Positions 47,844 through 60,599 of a stretch of 64,000 nucleotides of DNA are shown here, piece after piece. A program made the position numbers and the translations under genes. The stretch is from Gymnorhina tibicen. Its lineage: Eukaryota > Chordata > Aves > Passeriformes > Artamidae. Location: positions 307,069-371,068 of the forward strand of contig VXAZ01008033.1 of NCBI GenBank assembly GCA_013399875.1. Reading direction: 5' to 3'. Under the pieces are notes generated by a model. It worked only from the letters and a program-made list of their open reading frames with translations. It ran no database searches and was not told the DNA's origin. Every line of letters begins with the position of its first letter. Positions within the stretch are counted from its first letter, which is position 1.

Positions 47844-48104
47844 CACAGCTTTGGGAAGGGCAGTTTTTCTGTGCCGCTGCTCACAGGGACTTGTTTGAGC
47901 CCGGTGCTCAGCCTGGACAGTTCTGGAGCTCCGAGCACGGTTTACCGTGTTATTTGGTCACTTTCTGGCATTACTCTGTTCCTTGGAGATTACATTCCTT
48001 TTCAAAATAGCTCCAAAATGAAACACTGCTGTTTTCTTCGAGTTTTTATTGTGGGTAGGAAAAGAATGGGATGGGTTGGGATCTCGCCTGAGGCAGTTTG
48101 TTAA

Positions 48105-48445
48105 GCACAAGGAGAAGGCTTATAAACAAAAGGACAGTGACAGGCTGGAATAAGGCTTGGGGCAGATTTAACAGCAAATTCAGTAATTTTTTCCAAACAT
48201 TAGGAGACCTTCTCAATCTCTACAGCTACTTGAAAGGAGGCTGTGAGCCCAGGTGGGGCTCAGCCTCTTCTCCTGGGTAACAAGTGGCAGGGAAAGAGGA
48301 AATGGCCTCAAGTTGTGTCGAGGGAGGTTTGGGGGAGGTATTGGGGAAAGCTTTTTCACTGACAGTGTTGTCAAATCCTGGAACGGACTGTCCAGGGCAG
48401 TGGTGGAGTCACCATTCCCGGAGGAATTTAAAGGATGTGTAGATC
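48105..48445 (+). mobile_element. CR1 LINE fragment, longer 3' portion
   Basis: CTACTTGAAAGGAGGCTGTG, the CTTCTCCTGGGTAACAAG block, AATGGCCTCAAGTTGTG, TTTTTCACTGACAG and CAGTGGTGGAGTCACCATTC are in the order found at the end of CR1. It has no intact ORF. Confidence 0.85.
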
Positions 48446-51400
48446 CAAAGTGACCCAAAAGAATGCCTTTCCCACGGGTCTGGGTTACCTTGCCAAAGCT
48501 TTGGGGTTACTGCACCTGCACAAGGCTGCAGCCCCAGAGTCCTGCCACGAGGATGTGGTGGGGAAGGTGGCCCGGGCAGGGCCAGGAGGTGGCTGCTCTC
48601 TGCCTGACCTTGATCCCCGCTCTGCTCCCTCCCCTCTGCCCAGGAGCCGGGGGGTGAGACCAAAGGGTCTGACTTCCATGTCAGAGCCCTCGGACACTGC
48701 CTGGAGAAACCATTAGGGGTAAAATGAGGGGCCAGCACACACAAATACGGCAGCTGTGCAGAAGTCCCCTTATGTGGCTGGCTGGCCTGGAGCAGAGCTA
48801 GCACAGGGATCCCTGTACTCATTTGGGCTGCTCCCCGTGCTCCCAAGCACCGGAAATGTCGTTTGTTCCTTGTGGCAGGGTGTAAACACTCACCCTCTGC
48901 TTCCTGACCCCACCACTGTGATCCATGTGCTTTTCCAGCCGTGCCTACCGGCCATGGAAACACACATCAGCCTGAGCGGATCTGTTTTTCCTTTACAAAC
49001 ACATGCATTTAGTCCTGGGAAGTGGGACAGGGAAGAGGGATCCTGGAGCTGCAGGGCAAACGAGCGCATCCCTGACAAGGCTTCAGGCATGTCGGTTATT
49101 GGAGGCAGCGCAGATTTCAGGTCATCATACCTTTGCTTCTTACAATAGATTTGCTGCCTCTTCTTTGGTGCCAAACAGTTTTTGCCGCGAGGAAAACAAA
49201 CCCAAAGGTGAGTAATGGCTCTGCCCTTCCTGAGGGCTGTTTCAATTGAGCAGAGACGATTAACGGGAAAAGGGAAACTTAGGAAATTTTATCAGCAGTA
49301 TTCCTGGGGCCAGCCTGTGAGCGAGCAGGGATCAGGTGCTCCTTTTCTGGATCCATTCTACTGCTTTTGAGCAGTTACGTTGTTGTCTCACCAGATCCTC
49401 TTTTTTTTCCCTTCCTGCTTTTTATTTTCCACTGTGCGCAGTGCTGGAACCTGCACTGAGGCGAGCAAAGTGCTCTGCCACTCCCTTCACCTGGGAGGGT
49501 CTGAATTCACCCCTGCTGCAGCAGGCCAAGCTGAGGACGGGGTCTGGTCAGAGAATCCTACTGTTTGAGCCGCTCCCGGAACCCATCCATCGTGTTTGGA
49601 CAGAAAGCCCCTGGAGCTAGCTGCCCACGTGGAAGCCAGGCCAGCAAAGCCCAGTCCCTGCTGGTCTGGTCGCAGGGTGCTGGTGCCCCAGCTGAACCTG
49701 CTGCTCCATGGCTGGGGCTGTTTCTCCTCGTCCCTCTCAGCAGAAGACACGCTCTCAGGTCCCAGCTCTGTGCACTCAGGGGATGCGGAGCCTGCTGAAA
49801 GTCTCTGCCTTTGCTACCGCAGCTGGCATTGCGTGGGCAAACCAAACCGAGGAATTAGCCAAACCAAAGTGGGGAGAAGAGCCACAGGTATCACTACAAC
49901 CCCGATGGGCAGCTCAGCCGCCTCTCCGTGAGGAACAACCGCAGATGTGCGGGACGAACACCTCCGGTGCTTCCCGAGGCAGCCCGGCTCCGACTGCCGG
50001 GCGCTGCTGCGGGGAGCGGGCTCGGGATGCAGCCCTGCCCTGCTGCCTGCCCCGGCCAAAGTAAGGAGGTGATGCCGTGGCTGAGGCTCGGTGATTTCCC
50101 CCTGGCTGCCCCGCTAATGGAGCTTCCCAGCAGCTGTGGCTCTGCCGGCTGCCAGACCCTCGGTGGCTTCTGTGGGACACTGTGCTGGCACACTCTGCTC
50201 TCGGTGCCCAAAAGCAGAGCGAGTTCCTCAAGCCCCCGGCCCCGGGCAGAGCCCATCCTGACGGGGAGCTGGTGCCTGCTGCTGCCGCTCTGCCCACCCC
50301 TGCCATGCCCACGGCCCGGGGACACCGAGCGGGGACAGCACTGGCTGCACCCCAGCCTTTACGTTCCCTGACCAGCCAGAGGTGCTGTGGAATCCCCAGC
50401 AACCCCAGCCGGGAGCTGAGGGCTGAGGGACTGAGCACAATGTTCTCCTGCCTTTTCACTGAGGGATTTCCTATTCGGGCCTGCAGAGAGGTTTTGGAGC
50501 TGCAGCGCTCATCCCTATCCCTTCCCTCCGCTAAAGCTTGCGGAACACGAGGAATGAGCCCTGCTTTGCGAATCTCGCAGCCCTCAAGGCAGCCCCAGGA
50601 TTCGGGGGGCTTGACTCATAATTTCTGCATAGCTGGGGCTGGCAGCTCAGCATTTAATAGCTGAGTGTCTGGAGGACTGACTATAAAAAGTCATGTTTAG
50701 ATTTCTGCAGCATTCATCATTTATTTGAGAAAATACAGCAGCAAGCGTGTAGGCAGACCCAAATATGGCAATTGCTCCTTCATCTCTGTCCCAGACAAAG
50801 GAGGTATCTGGGTTCCTTTTTCTCACCCTGACCCACACCTGACGCCAGGGGTGCATCTATTAAGGCTGTTCAACAGCCACCATTAGCTACTGAACTCACG
50901 GAAAAGCAGGCCTAGCAATTAGCAGTTTAATGCCAGGAGCTTGGGAACATTCTCCTGTTTTGTCTTTGGTTTGTTTTCCTTGTCTATGTAAGTGGGTTGC
51001 TTAAGCTGAATTTAACATACATGGGGTCAGTCCTCTCTGATTGAAAGCTGTGTTAATACTGTTTAAGTTTGGAAATGACTGGAGGTAAATCAAATTTAGG
51101 TCATTTTGCTTCTGAATAAGAACTTGCATTGAGGGATTGAATGCATTTTAACTAATCCACTTAAAGTCAAGCAGTGACTTAATTTAGGTTATTTTTCCTG
51201 AGCAAGTCTGTCTAGGTAAGACCTCGCACTGCTTTCCAGCCCACCCTGCTTCACTCGGGCAGAGCGGTGTGGCACCAGCAGAATTAAATCCATGTACACA
51301 GAGCAGAGTGCTGGGCTCCAAAGTGTGAAATTAAATACAAAGTACGTATTTGGGAGAATGAAGTCGCGGTCTGGATGAGGTTTTATTTCTCTCCTTTCCA

Positions 51401-51914
51401 AACAGCCAGCAGAAATACAGCACCTATCTATCTGGGGGAAAATACAGTACACTGGACGAGAGTTTGAAGCAAGTCCGGAGACTGTCTTTGCTGTCCCTGA
51501 GGCAGCACGCAGTGCAGCAGCTGGGTAAGGGTCTCAGGTGATTTTATGGTCCCACCTGCCTTGAAAATACTTCTTTATCTGTTTTTTGTGAAATACCGTG
51601 TCCTGATGAGTGTTAGCCTCTTGCACGCGGTGTTTGCGTGGCAGGCTGTTAGGGGTCACCCAGGAGAACTGGGGCTCGTTTGTCACCGGAACAAAAGAGA
51701 GCACGGGTGAGCGATGTGGCCGCCTTCCCTCTTGGTGGGGTTGCTCATGCGGGAAGTGGTGGAAGTGCTGTCCCTCAGGTAAGCAGAAGTTTTGTTTGGT
51801 AGCGCAAGCAAGTGGAATCCTGGATGTTTGAGTTCGGTTGACCACAAATTAACCCATCTCTCCCTCTTTAACGGAGGGGCTGACTGCGCTGCTTTCCCAG
51901 CACCGCTTCTTTAC

Positions 51915-52145
51915 GCAGAATCACTTGGGTAGGGAAAGCCCTCTAAGAACATCAAGCCCAACCATTCCTCCAGCGCTGCCAAGGCCACCACTAACCCGTG
52001 TCCCCAAGCGCCACATCCACACGGCTTTTAAATCCCTCCAGGAAGGGGACTCTGACACTGCCCAGGGCAGCTGTGCCAGGGCTGGACAGCCCTTTCCACG
52101 AAGATGTTTTTCCTAACACCCGACCTAAACCTCCCCTGGTTTAGA
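51915..52145 (-). mobile_element. CR1 LINE 3'-portion fragment, minus strand
   Basis: It contains CATCAAGCCCAACCATTCCT, GCCAAGGCCACCACTAACCC, CCACATCCACACGGCTTTTA and TTTCCACGAAGATGTTTTTC, the reverse complement of the CR1 segment that ends at 'tggttggacttgatgatctt'. Confidence 0.88.
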
Positions 52146-54483
52146 AGGGGTTCTTGAAGCCGTTCCCTCTTTGTCAGGGCTTTCCTGGCAAGTGCCATCC
52201 CCGGGCAGCTCGGTGCCATGACCCTTCGGAGGGAAGGGACCAGCTTGTGGGAGGTGTTACATGAAACAGGACTTGAGGAATAAGCCCAGGGCTGGTGTAC
52301 TTCCCTGGCTGGCAGCGGACCCTGTTGTTTGGGCTGGATGTGCTGGCTGTTTCCTGCTGGCCGCGATAACGTGTCGGGAATTGGGAACGGCGGCGTTCGC
52401 CGGCTGGGAGCCAGCCTGGGATTATCAGCTCCTTGCAGGGCTGCTGCCCTCTTCCCTCCGGCTAAAAGTGCCAGAGGCTTGTGCTGAGTGCTGAAAACGT
52501 GCTGGTAACAGGCACTCCTGAAAACAGAGCAGAACTTTTGCACTTGGGTATTAATTTCTGAGAGACTTTGAAAATATAATTTAATTTTACGATAAAGATT
52601 TAAAATAAATTTGGATAAATTACAGATACATTTACGCCTGAAAACTGGTGTCAATCTAGTTAAAACAGTAATGTGTGTCAGAGCGTGGGGTCTCTGTAGT
52701 TGTTCTACGCAGGCCAGGCCACGCCAGTTCGGAAGGTGACAAAGTGTCGCTCTGAACTGTCACCTGCTGACATCCGAAGCACACGGTGTGTCAGCACTTG
52801 GGCAAATGTTTTGGCTAAATTAGGTGTCGTTGAAGAGCCAGCGAAGAGCTTGCTTCTTTCTTTCTTTCCTCCCTGACATGCACATGAACACTGGCCGTGA
52901 GACCCTGGTATTTGCTGTGTCTGAAGTGCTGAAGGACTCCGTGAGTCCATAAGCAATGGGGAGCTGTTTCACCAGCACCGTACAAGAGCTCTCCCACAGC
53001 AGCTCTCTCTCCCCACAGGGATGTTTTCGGGTGGCTGTGCTGGTTTGCATTACGCTGACGCCTCACTAGATGTCTCCAGGAGCAACCGGTGTGCTCCGAG
53101 ATGCATCGCCTGATAAATCCGAGACTGGAATGGGGCTGGAACCGAGTCCCAGCAGGAGCTGGCCTGCTTGCATGCTGCCACTGCCTCGTCTGGAAATGAG
53201 AGCCAATCTCTGCAGCACCAGTGGTCTTCTAACCTATTTGGGCTTTGTTGCTGAGAACCGGTGACAAATTCTGTCACGAAACACATTTATAGGCAGAGAA
53301 GTCAGGGCTACTCTGGGCACGGGGAAACATCCCACGGAACTCTCTCTTGGTCTTCTGTCAACCCGGGCACGTTTCACTCACAGTTCAGGATGCCAGTGAA
53401 GCCTCCTACGTAAACTACTCCCCCATCATCTCCTATATCTGGAAATGGAGAAAAAAAATGGTGAGCAGTAAACCGTCTCTCTGCTCACAGCAAGGACGAT
53501 CACAGCTTCCTTCCAGTGACTTTAATTAAGCTACTTCAGCTGGGCCAGTAAGTTCAGCTCACTCAGCCAAGCAGCAGCATCTCTTCCCCTGGTAATTGTG
53601 AATTATCTCATGGAGCTGCAGCAGAGCACTCCGATTGCATCAGCTCGTGTGTGAAGTGCTGATGAGCTGGTTTCAGATACGGACCCGCAGACTGTCCCAG
53701 GGATCTCTGCCTCGTACAGGTCCTTCCAGTGCAGGGGGAACAAACAGTCCCCGGCGCTGGAGGCTCTTGCACCTCTCCTGCAGACCGTGTGCTTCTCTCC
53801 TGCTGGCAGTCGCCCTTTCCAGCCTTCTCTAACTCCGGGCACACTGCCGAGAGGGTGGAGGGGAAGGAGGAGAGGCAGATTTATCTGCTGTCCGAAGGGA
53901 AGTCACAAAGAGTGGCCTGGGAGAGGCCACTGGAATCACCCCAGGGCAGCCACCTCTGCAGAGCTGAGGCGATGGAGACCCCGGAGGGCAGCGCTGCTCG
54001 CGGGCTGGTGCTGCTCGGTTCCTTATGAGAGACTCGGGGACGGCCGAGCACGCCCCTGGCAAGCCCGGGGACATTGCCAGGCTGGGGGCCAGGCCGGGGG
54101 GCAGGAAGGTGGCAGGGCTGCCGTTTGGGGAACGAGGAGGAGCGGCGGGCCGGCAGGAACGGAGCGCTGGTGTGCGGGACGGGCGGGCACAGCCGCTCCC
54201 GTGCGCTGGCCATGGCATCCTCCGCAGCACGCCGGGCTCCCCGGGAGGAGCCAGCCTGCTGAGCCGGGGCTGCGGGGACACGATTCCCAGGGCAGGTCCT
54301 CGCCCGCCTGCGGCCCCATCCGCGTGCCACGAGGCCCGATGCATCAGCAGGAGCCGGGTGCCGCATCCCAGCCCGCGTCCGGAGCGCCGGGGTGCCGCTG
54401 CCCGGCGTGGCCAGCGCTGCCACAGCAGCTGGAGGCAGAGGAGAGCTCCCGTCCTGAGGGGCTCATCAAGCCCTCGTGTTTAA

Positions 54484-54565
54484 CGAGGAATTAGCGGTAC
54501 TGGGTTAATGGCCGGACTTGATGGCCTCGGAGGAGTTGTCCAAGCTAAATGATTCTGAGGGAGCC
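54484..54565 (+). mobile_element. CR1 LINE 3'-terminal fragment
   Basis: TACTGGGTTAATGGCCGGAC, TTGATGGCCTCGGAGGAG, then TCCAAGCTAAATGATTCTGA follows the last 80 bases of a CR1 element, ending in the ATTCTGA octamer relic. Confidence 0.82.
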
Positions 54566-56633
54566 ACGGGAGAGTCCGAGAAAGGCAGGAAATAGAAGGT
54601 GCTTTCACACAGCCTGAGGGGAAAAACTTGTACGAGCAGCCCCCAGGATTCACTGTCTGCAGGGGTGGGCCTTGGGGACGGGGACATGAGGAAGGTGGGG
54701 GCAGAGGCTGGCATCCCGCCAGCGTTGCTGGCCTGGGATGGTGCTTTTTGGAGGCCAGCAGCCCCCACAGGCAGGCCGCTGCGGAGGAGTCCTGCAGTAA
54801 AGGGGGGCAGAAGGATCAGTGATGACCCAAGATTTATATTACATTTCACGATCGTTCTTTGTTTTCTCAGACTTTTACAAGCTGTAAACTGTGAACTCTG
54901 GATATACCAGTGTTAGGATTCATTCTGACACTGCTATTCTCAGTATTTACACAGCTACCCATCCTTCTTCTGCATTTCTGACATTTTTTTGGCTTCAGAA
55001 GCATCTTCCCGTGGCAAAAGGGTCCTCCAGGGCAATTTCACCGCATGTAATAGGCTTTCATTTGCATTTGTTTTGAATTTTCTGCCCTTTAATTCTATTA
55101 AATGCTGCTGTTTTCCAGTGCCATAAGGCAGGTAGAAGAGCAGCTCTTTCCTATGGAGCAGTTGTCATTCCCCAGCCTTTCCCCAAGGCGCGATGCACAG
55201 GGACACACCAGCAGCCCGCCCCGTGCCCGCAGAAGGGGAGGGGAGCACGGGAGGACGGCCCATAAGGGGACGCAGAATCACTCTGTTTGTAAACCTGATC
55301 GTTTATTTGAGAGCAAACAAGCTGCTGCTGAAAGAAAAAAAGGAAAGAGCCATCCCGAGGCATTCAGCAATGAGCTATGCAAGACACAGCCTCAAACCAC
55401 AGGAAGCCCTGATATCCCATGAAGTAATAAATATTTTTCTATAAATACCAGCGTTTTTATTGCCTCTTTCATCCAGAAAGAACCCTAGCTGGCTTTTATG
55501 CTCTGCACACTCAATTTGGTAATTGCTTCTCCTTGCCACTGAAACGCAAGGTATTCCCAAAGATTCACCAGTAGCAGAGGGTTAAGCACAGGGACAAGCA
55601 GCTCCAACGGGGGAGGGCTGTCCTGCTCCATCCTGTCCTGCCACTCTGGCTCCCACCCCGCTGGCCTCGGTCAGAGAAAACAGCACCTAAAAAGAGGGCT
55701 GCAGGAGAAGGTACCTCCAAGCCTCACAAAGGGACAGATACGTATACATGTGCAAACACAGGGTATGCTGTTTCTTTAGTCCGTTTGTTCGGGCGCGTGT
55801 TTAATTGTGAATCGAGAAGGGAGGACATGGAAAGCTTCAGAAAAATCTGTCTAAGAAAGGGCGCAGACCAGAAAAGGAGCGAGGAAGCTGGATGCTGCCA
55901 CCTTCCTTTAACCACCAAAGACCCCAAACCCCTCTGGCAGAAGGCGAGCCAGAAGTCAGCTCTGTCACAGCCCCGTCTGTCTTCCTAGAGAGCTGGAGCG
56001 TGGAGAGTGTGTCCCCCCTGCTCCCTCCTGTGCAACAGGCCTCCTGAAACCCTGAGCTCACCACAAGCCTGTAAGCTGAAACACTTTTGCTCAAGTTTTT
56101 CAGAGAGAGGAGAGAGCTGCCAGCCTTCAGGAGGGGGACACCCGGCTTTATCCGAGGCTATGACCTTAAGCTGTTTTATCTAAGCAGATGCAGACTTACT
56201 TAAATGCTCCTAAATAAAATGGGAACAGGCGTAGCCTAAACTACTGTAAACTGTTTTTACATGAAAATCACATCACCTGGGCAGCATTTTGAACCACCCT
56301 GAACCTGGAGCACGAGTGAGTGCAGACTGAGAGGAGGAGGTCTGTCATTGCCGCGTGTGGCAGTGCCGGGAGCCGGCCAAAAGCATCGCTCCTTCGGCTG
56401 CCGGCCACCAGCTAGCGGTGACATCCTGGTGCACGCACACTCCCTGACCTCCCTCGGGGCACGGCCGGTTGGATTCGCTGAAGCCAGCTGATTCAGATGG
56501 GTAACTCCTGCTACGTGGGAGCAGGGCAGGATCACTCAGGCAGGCTGTCTGCTCACTGAGCAGGCGGGAAGGAGAGAGCAGTGGCAACCAGCAGCGCATT
56601 TAATCGCGTCCTCTCTGCGGTTTGCAGAGGACA

Positions 56634-56652
56634 TGTGTGTGTGTGTGTGTGT
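56634..56652. repeat. (TG)n microsatellite
   Basis: About nine TG units interrupt otherwise non-repetitive sequence. Confidence 0.9.
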
Positions 56653-59519
56653 CTCTCCAAGGTTTGTGGGTCAGACAGCTGGTTTAAGCCAGCCCCTCTT
56701 ACCTCACAGAAGAGGAGCAACCGTGCCGAGCTGCCCTCGCTGCTGCTTTTAACCTGGAGCTGGAGCTGTGCTCGGCCACGGCCCTGGCACCGAACCGCTC
56801 GGAGAGGGCAACAAGCAGCCAACGCGTTCAGCAGCGCACGCCTGAGGTGAAGGGCGTGGCTTTCTGCGTGGGCAGACTGGCAGGGAGGGCACAGGAGCTG
56901 GAAAGGAAGGGCCCCGGACTGGAACCCAAGGCAAGGAACCCTCCCACTGTCCTTTGAGACCCACCCGGAGTGCCGGAGGTGGGTTCTGCGTGTGTGGAAC
57001 GCAGCAGCAGTGAGACTTGGTGGTTCTGCTGCGCAGGTGGTCTCTGCTGGGCAGCACTGCCTGGCCCCAGGCTCATGGTGCCCCTGTCCATGTTTGGCCA
57101 AGGCTCCAGGGCCGCTCTCGAGTGTGGCCCCCTTCAGCCCTTTGAACAGGCTTGGGGTGCTGCCCGCCAGCTGGGGATTGCCCTCCCTGGCAGCTGGATT
57201 CTGCCTGGCCAATGCGGATCGATTGTGCTCTGCTTGAATCCCAAGTATTTTTCTCCAGAGCTGAGAGCTCTTTGTGAGCATAATCTGCAAGTCCAAACAG
57301 AAGAAGATCTCTGTTCAGTCTGAAAAGCAGAGCTTGGCGTGGCTCGCAGGGGAAAACGCCAAGTACACGAGGGCCGTTCGCTCTCCTTGCAACAGTCACG
57401 GCTGCTCCCTAGCTCGGCTAAGGCACATCTGGCTGTCATCTCTGCACATCTGTATCCCGTGATTCACGCAGTTTTCTCCCAGTGCTTTGTGTGGCTTTGT
57501 GCTGTGGAAAGAACAAAAGCGCATCTTTCTGCCCCTCTGAGAGCCGGCTCTGTGGGAGCCTTCCCAGGGCCCTCACGGAGCAAGGGGACCTCCTCTGGAG
57601 CCTCTGCGGCCCTCCGCGGAGAACGCTCTACGTGGCAGCAAGCGTGGAAGACGGTGGCAGAGGTGACACAAAGCAAACTCTGTAAAGCTCAGCAGCATGT
57701 TAGTCACGTCTGGTCTTCAGCAGTTGGGGTTTTTTTTCCTCGCAGAAGACTCCTGCAGAAGATAAATATAGTGTTTCTTTCGGAAGAGTAACATCCACCG
57801 CGAATCCCCTCCTTCTGTTTCCTCCTGCAGACGGAGCCGTTCAAAGCCTGTTCCACCCACACACCGGTTTATCGGTGGGAGAGGAGAGGGAATTCTCCCG
57901 TCTTACGCTCCCCAGAAATGGAGATGTTTCAGGACGTCACTGTGCTAGTAAGGCATTTGCTAACTTAGCTTTAAGTTAACTTTAACTTACCTTTAATTTC
58001 TGAGTGGGAAATTTGTTCCTAAGCTTTGCAGGCTTCCCAGACAGTCCCAGTCTCAATTCCCAAGACAGTGAGCTCCCACCTAGTGTTTACAAGCAGCCCT
58101 GCAATGGGACCAGAGGAGGCTTGTGATGGAGGCGTGAGTAATGATTTTGAGGTGACTCTCAGGGTCACATTTTCAAGAAGCTACAGACTTCAAAGGGACA
58201 TTTAAATTTAAAGGGAGTGTTTTGGGAGCACTGTCACAGTGCTGTGTCGTGTCAGCAATGGGGACTTTCACCCCCAAACCCCTCTCACCCTTCAGTGGGT
58301 CGACTGCTTTCCCACGGCATCAATCAGGGCCAGCAGTGGGACGGTCAGGATCTCGTTCCTCTGTTGGAGTGACTCGCTGTAGCGTTTGACAGCGCTACAG
58401 GTTTCAGAGTTGTTTACCATGGGATAAAACCTGCCCTGCCAGCGGGAAGGGAGTGTATCCTACCCGGAAAAAACACAAACCAAAACAAAACACTTCTTCC
58501 ATAGCTACATCCTAGGCCAGTTGTCAGCTCCATTCACTGCCTGGGTGGGAGCTGGCTCTGCCTGTCCCGGGCCAACAGGGACACCAGCGCTGCTAAAGTT
58601 GGGCGTAGGAGCACACGCAGCAAATGTGCAAGAGCAGAGTTGGAAACCAACATCCTGGTCAAGTTCAGAACTGGCAGAAACCCTTTCAGGAGAGGGTGGG
58701 TGCACATAATTCATCGCTGCCTCCAGAATGAGACTGCCTTTAATGAGAAAGGCTGGTAACTAACCAAAAATACTGACAATGATAGTTACTTTCATTTCAG
58801 TCTGTGTCCAGCAGGCCATGGCAGCTCACGGGCAACAGTCGGACCTTAGGAGCAGAGGTATTCCTTCTGCTCTCCTGCTCATCTCAGCTGAAGGTGGCTC
58901 TCCAGCCAAAAAGGAAGATCCACCGTGTAACTCCGGGGCCCTTCCTGGATAATGGTGTCTCTGCACAAGTGTGGGCCCTGAAGAGGCAGCTGTTCCCTTG
59001 TGTGTGCACAACACTCCGGGTCCAGCACAGCCTGTAGGTAAATGTGTGTTAAAGTTCCAGTAGCGATTACGACATGACATGGAAAGAGGGAAGAACCGGC
59101 CCAGTTTCTCAAGCCCGGGAGCCCCAGCAGAGGAGGGCTGGAGCGGCTGTGGCAGAACAGGTGCCACAGCTCCCCAGAGGTGTGTGAGACCGGGCGCCAG
59201 GGTGACCAGCAGAGCGATGGGAAGCAAGAGGGCTCGCACAAGACCAGGCTGAAGGGCAGGTGGGGCAGGCGGCTGCTCACCCAGCCGAAAAGTTCAGGGC
59301 GGAGAGTAAGAAAGGGGGGAAAAACCCCCAACCACCCCCAGCGAGAAACCTCCCGGGTGTCTGAAAGGCGCAGGGATGGCAGCGAGGGCTGCCTGCTGCC
59401 GTCACTGCGAGCACTGCTGAGGGGTCACCAGCGCGCTGGGGCTTTTCTGCTGTCAGACACAGCACGGGCGGTACAGGCTGTAGCCCAGCAGACGATGCCG
59501 AGAGGTCCGGAGCGCCCCT

Positions 59520-60260
59520 GGGGTGGCGGGAGGTGCGATGGCTGCGATGGCTGCGATGGAGCGATGCCCAGCGCAGGCCAGGCGAGGCGAGGCGAGGCCG
59601 GGCCACGCTACCCTCGCCCCTCCCCGCCCAGGAACCTGCGGGCAGCGGGCACCGCGCCGGGGCCGCGCTCGCTCTGCGCGCCGGCCGANNNNNNNNNNNN
59701 NNNNNNNNNNNNNNNNNNNNNNNNNNNNNNNNNNNNNNNNNNNNNNNNNNNNNNNNNNNNNNNNNNNNNNNNNNNNNNNNNNNNNNNNNNNNNNNNNNNN
59801 NNNNNNNNNNNNNNNNNNNNNNNNNNNNNNNNNNNNNNNNNNNNNNNNNNNNNNNNNNNNNNNNNNNNNNNNNNNNNNNNNNNNNNNNNNNNNNNNNNNN
59901 NNNNNNNNNNNNNNNNNNNNNNNNNNNNNNNNNNNNNNNNNNNNNNNNNNNNNNNNNNNNNNNNNNNNNNNNNNNNNNNNNNNNNNNNNNNNNNNNNNNN
60001 NNNNNNNNNNNNNNNNNNNNNNNNNNNNNNNNNNNNNNNNNNNNNNNNNNNNNNNNNNNNNNNNNNNNNNNNNNNNNNNNNNNNNNNNNNNNNNNNNNNN
60101 NNNNNNNNNNNNNNNNNNNNNNNNNNNNNNNNNNNNNNNNNNNNNNNNNNNNNNNNNNNNNNNNNNNNNNNNNNNNNNNNNNNNNNNNNNNNNNNNNNNN
60201 TCCGGGGGTCCCCTGGCCACCGCCGCGCGGGGGGGCGGTCGGAAGCGGCTCGCGTTTTGC
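59520..60260. promoter_or_regulatory. CpG island interrupted by an assembly gap; probable promoter of an unidentified transcript
   Basis: Both flanks of the gap are extremely CpG-rich (for example 59620-59688 and 60201-60260). The left flank carries GCGATGGCT triplicates and AGGCGAGGCG repeats. High-GC islands are often lost in bird assemblies, and the gap fits that. No protein homology is visible in the flanks, so the gene it serves and its direction are unknown. Confidence 0.5.
59689..60200. other. Assembly gap (512 N)
   Basis: This is an uninterrupted run of N within the CpG island. Long open frames reported across it are artefacts of translating N. Confidence 0.98.
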
Positions 60261-60536
60261 CTCGCAGATCCCGTGAATGTAAGCAGAATTTACGCGAGGC
60301 TTATTTGCCTTTAAGAAAAGAAGAGCATACCCCTCCGTGACTCGAATTTGCTTTTTGAATAAACAGACGTGTCTGAAGGGTTTCACGGTGTCCAGCATGG
60401 TGTGAGGAATGCTCTCATGTTCAGGGAAGAGCACAAACACCAGCTACGGCTTGAACGCAAGTGTTTCTCGTGGAGTATAACGATGCTGGGATGGGTTTTT
60501 AAGATTCGGGACTTTTATGCCCTCAATTTAATCGAA

Positions 60537-60559
60537 TTTTTTTTTTTTTTTTTTTTTTT
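60537..60559. repeat. Poly-T run (23 T)
   Basis: It could be the A-tail of a minus-strand retroposed copy or a simple homopolymer; I recognise no retrogene next to it. Confidence 0.8.
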
Positions 60560-60599
60560 GGTGCGTGTCTTCTAAAACTTACGCTTTTTCTCACAAACA

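Larger units (their letters stand above)
43255..51914. other. Gene-free region rich in CR1 fragments and tandem repeats
   Basis: No homologous exon was recognised. Tandem repeats at 44.8, 46.0 and 47.8 kb and CR1 fragments at 43.4, 44.6 and 48.1 kb are listed separately. GC-rich DNA at 49900-50350 supports long open frames on both strands with no family match. The AT-rich 50850-51190 is a candidate conserved non-coding stretch. Confidence 0.5.
52146..59500. other. Gene-free region
   Basis: No exon was recognised. Notable content: an AT-rich pocket at 52550-52640 in GC-rich surroundings, a CpG-rich patch at 54030-54460 with open frames on both strands, a CR1 end at 54484-54565 and a TG repeat at 56634-56652. 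Confidence 0.5.

Noticed and set aside
53787..54494. 235-aa plus-strand open frame
   Set aside because: Low-complexity Arg/Gly/Pro/Ala composition, open frames on both strands, no splice or homology support.
59180..60440. Open frames of 250-387 aa spanning the gap
   Set aside because: Most of each frame is translated N; the flanks have no homology.
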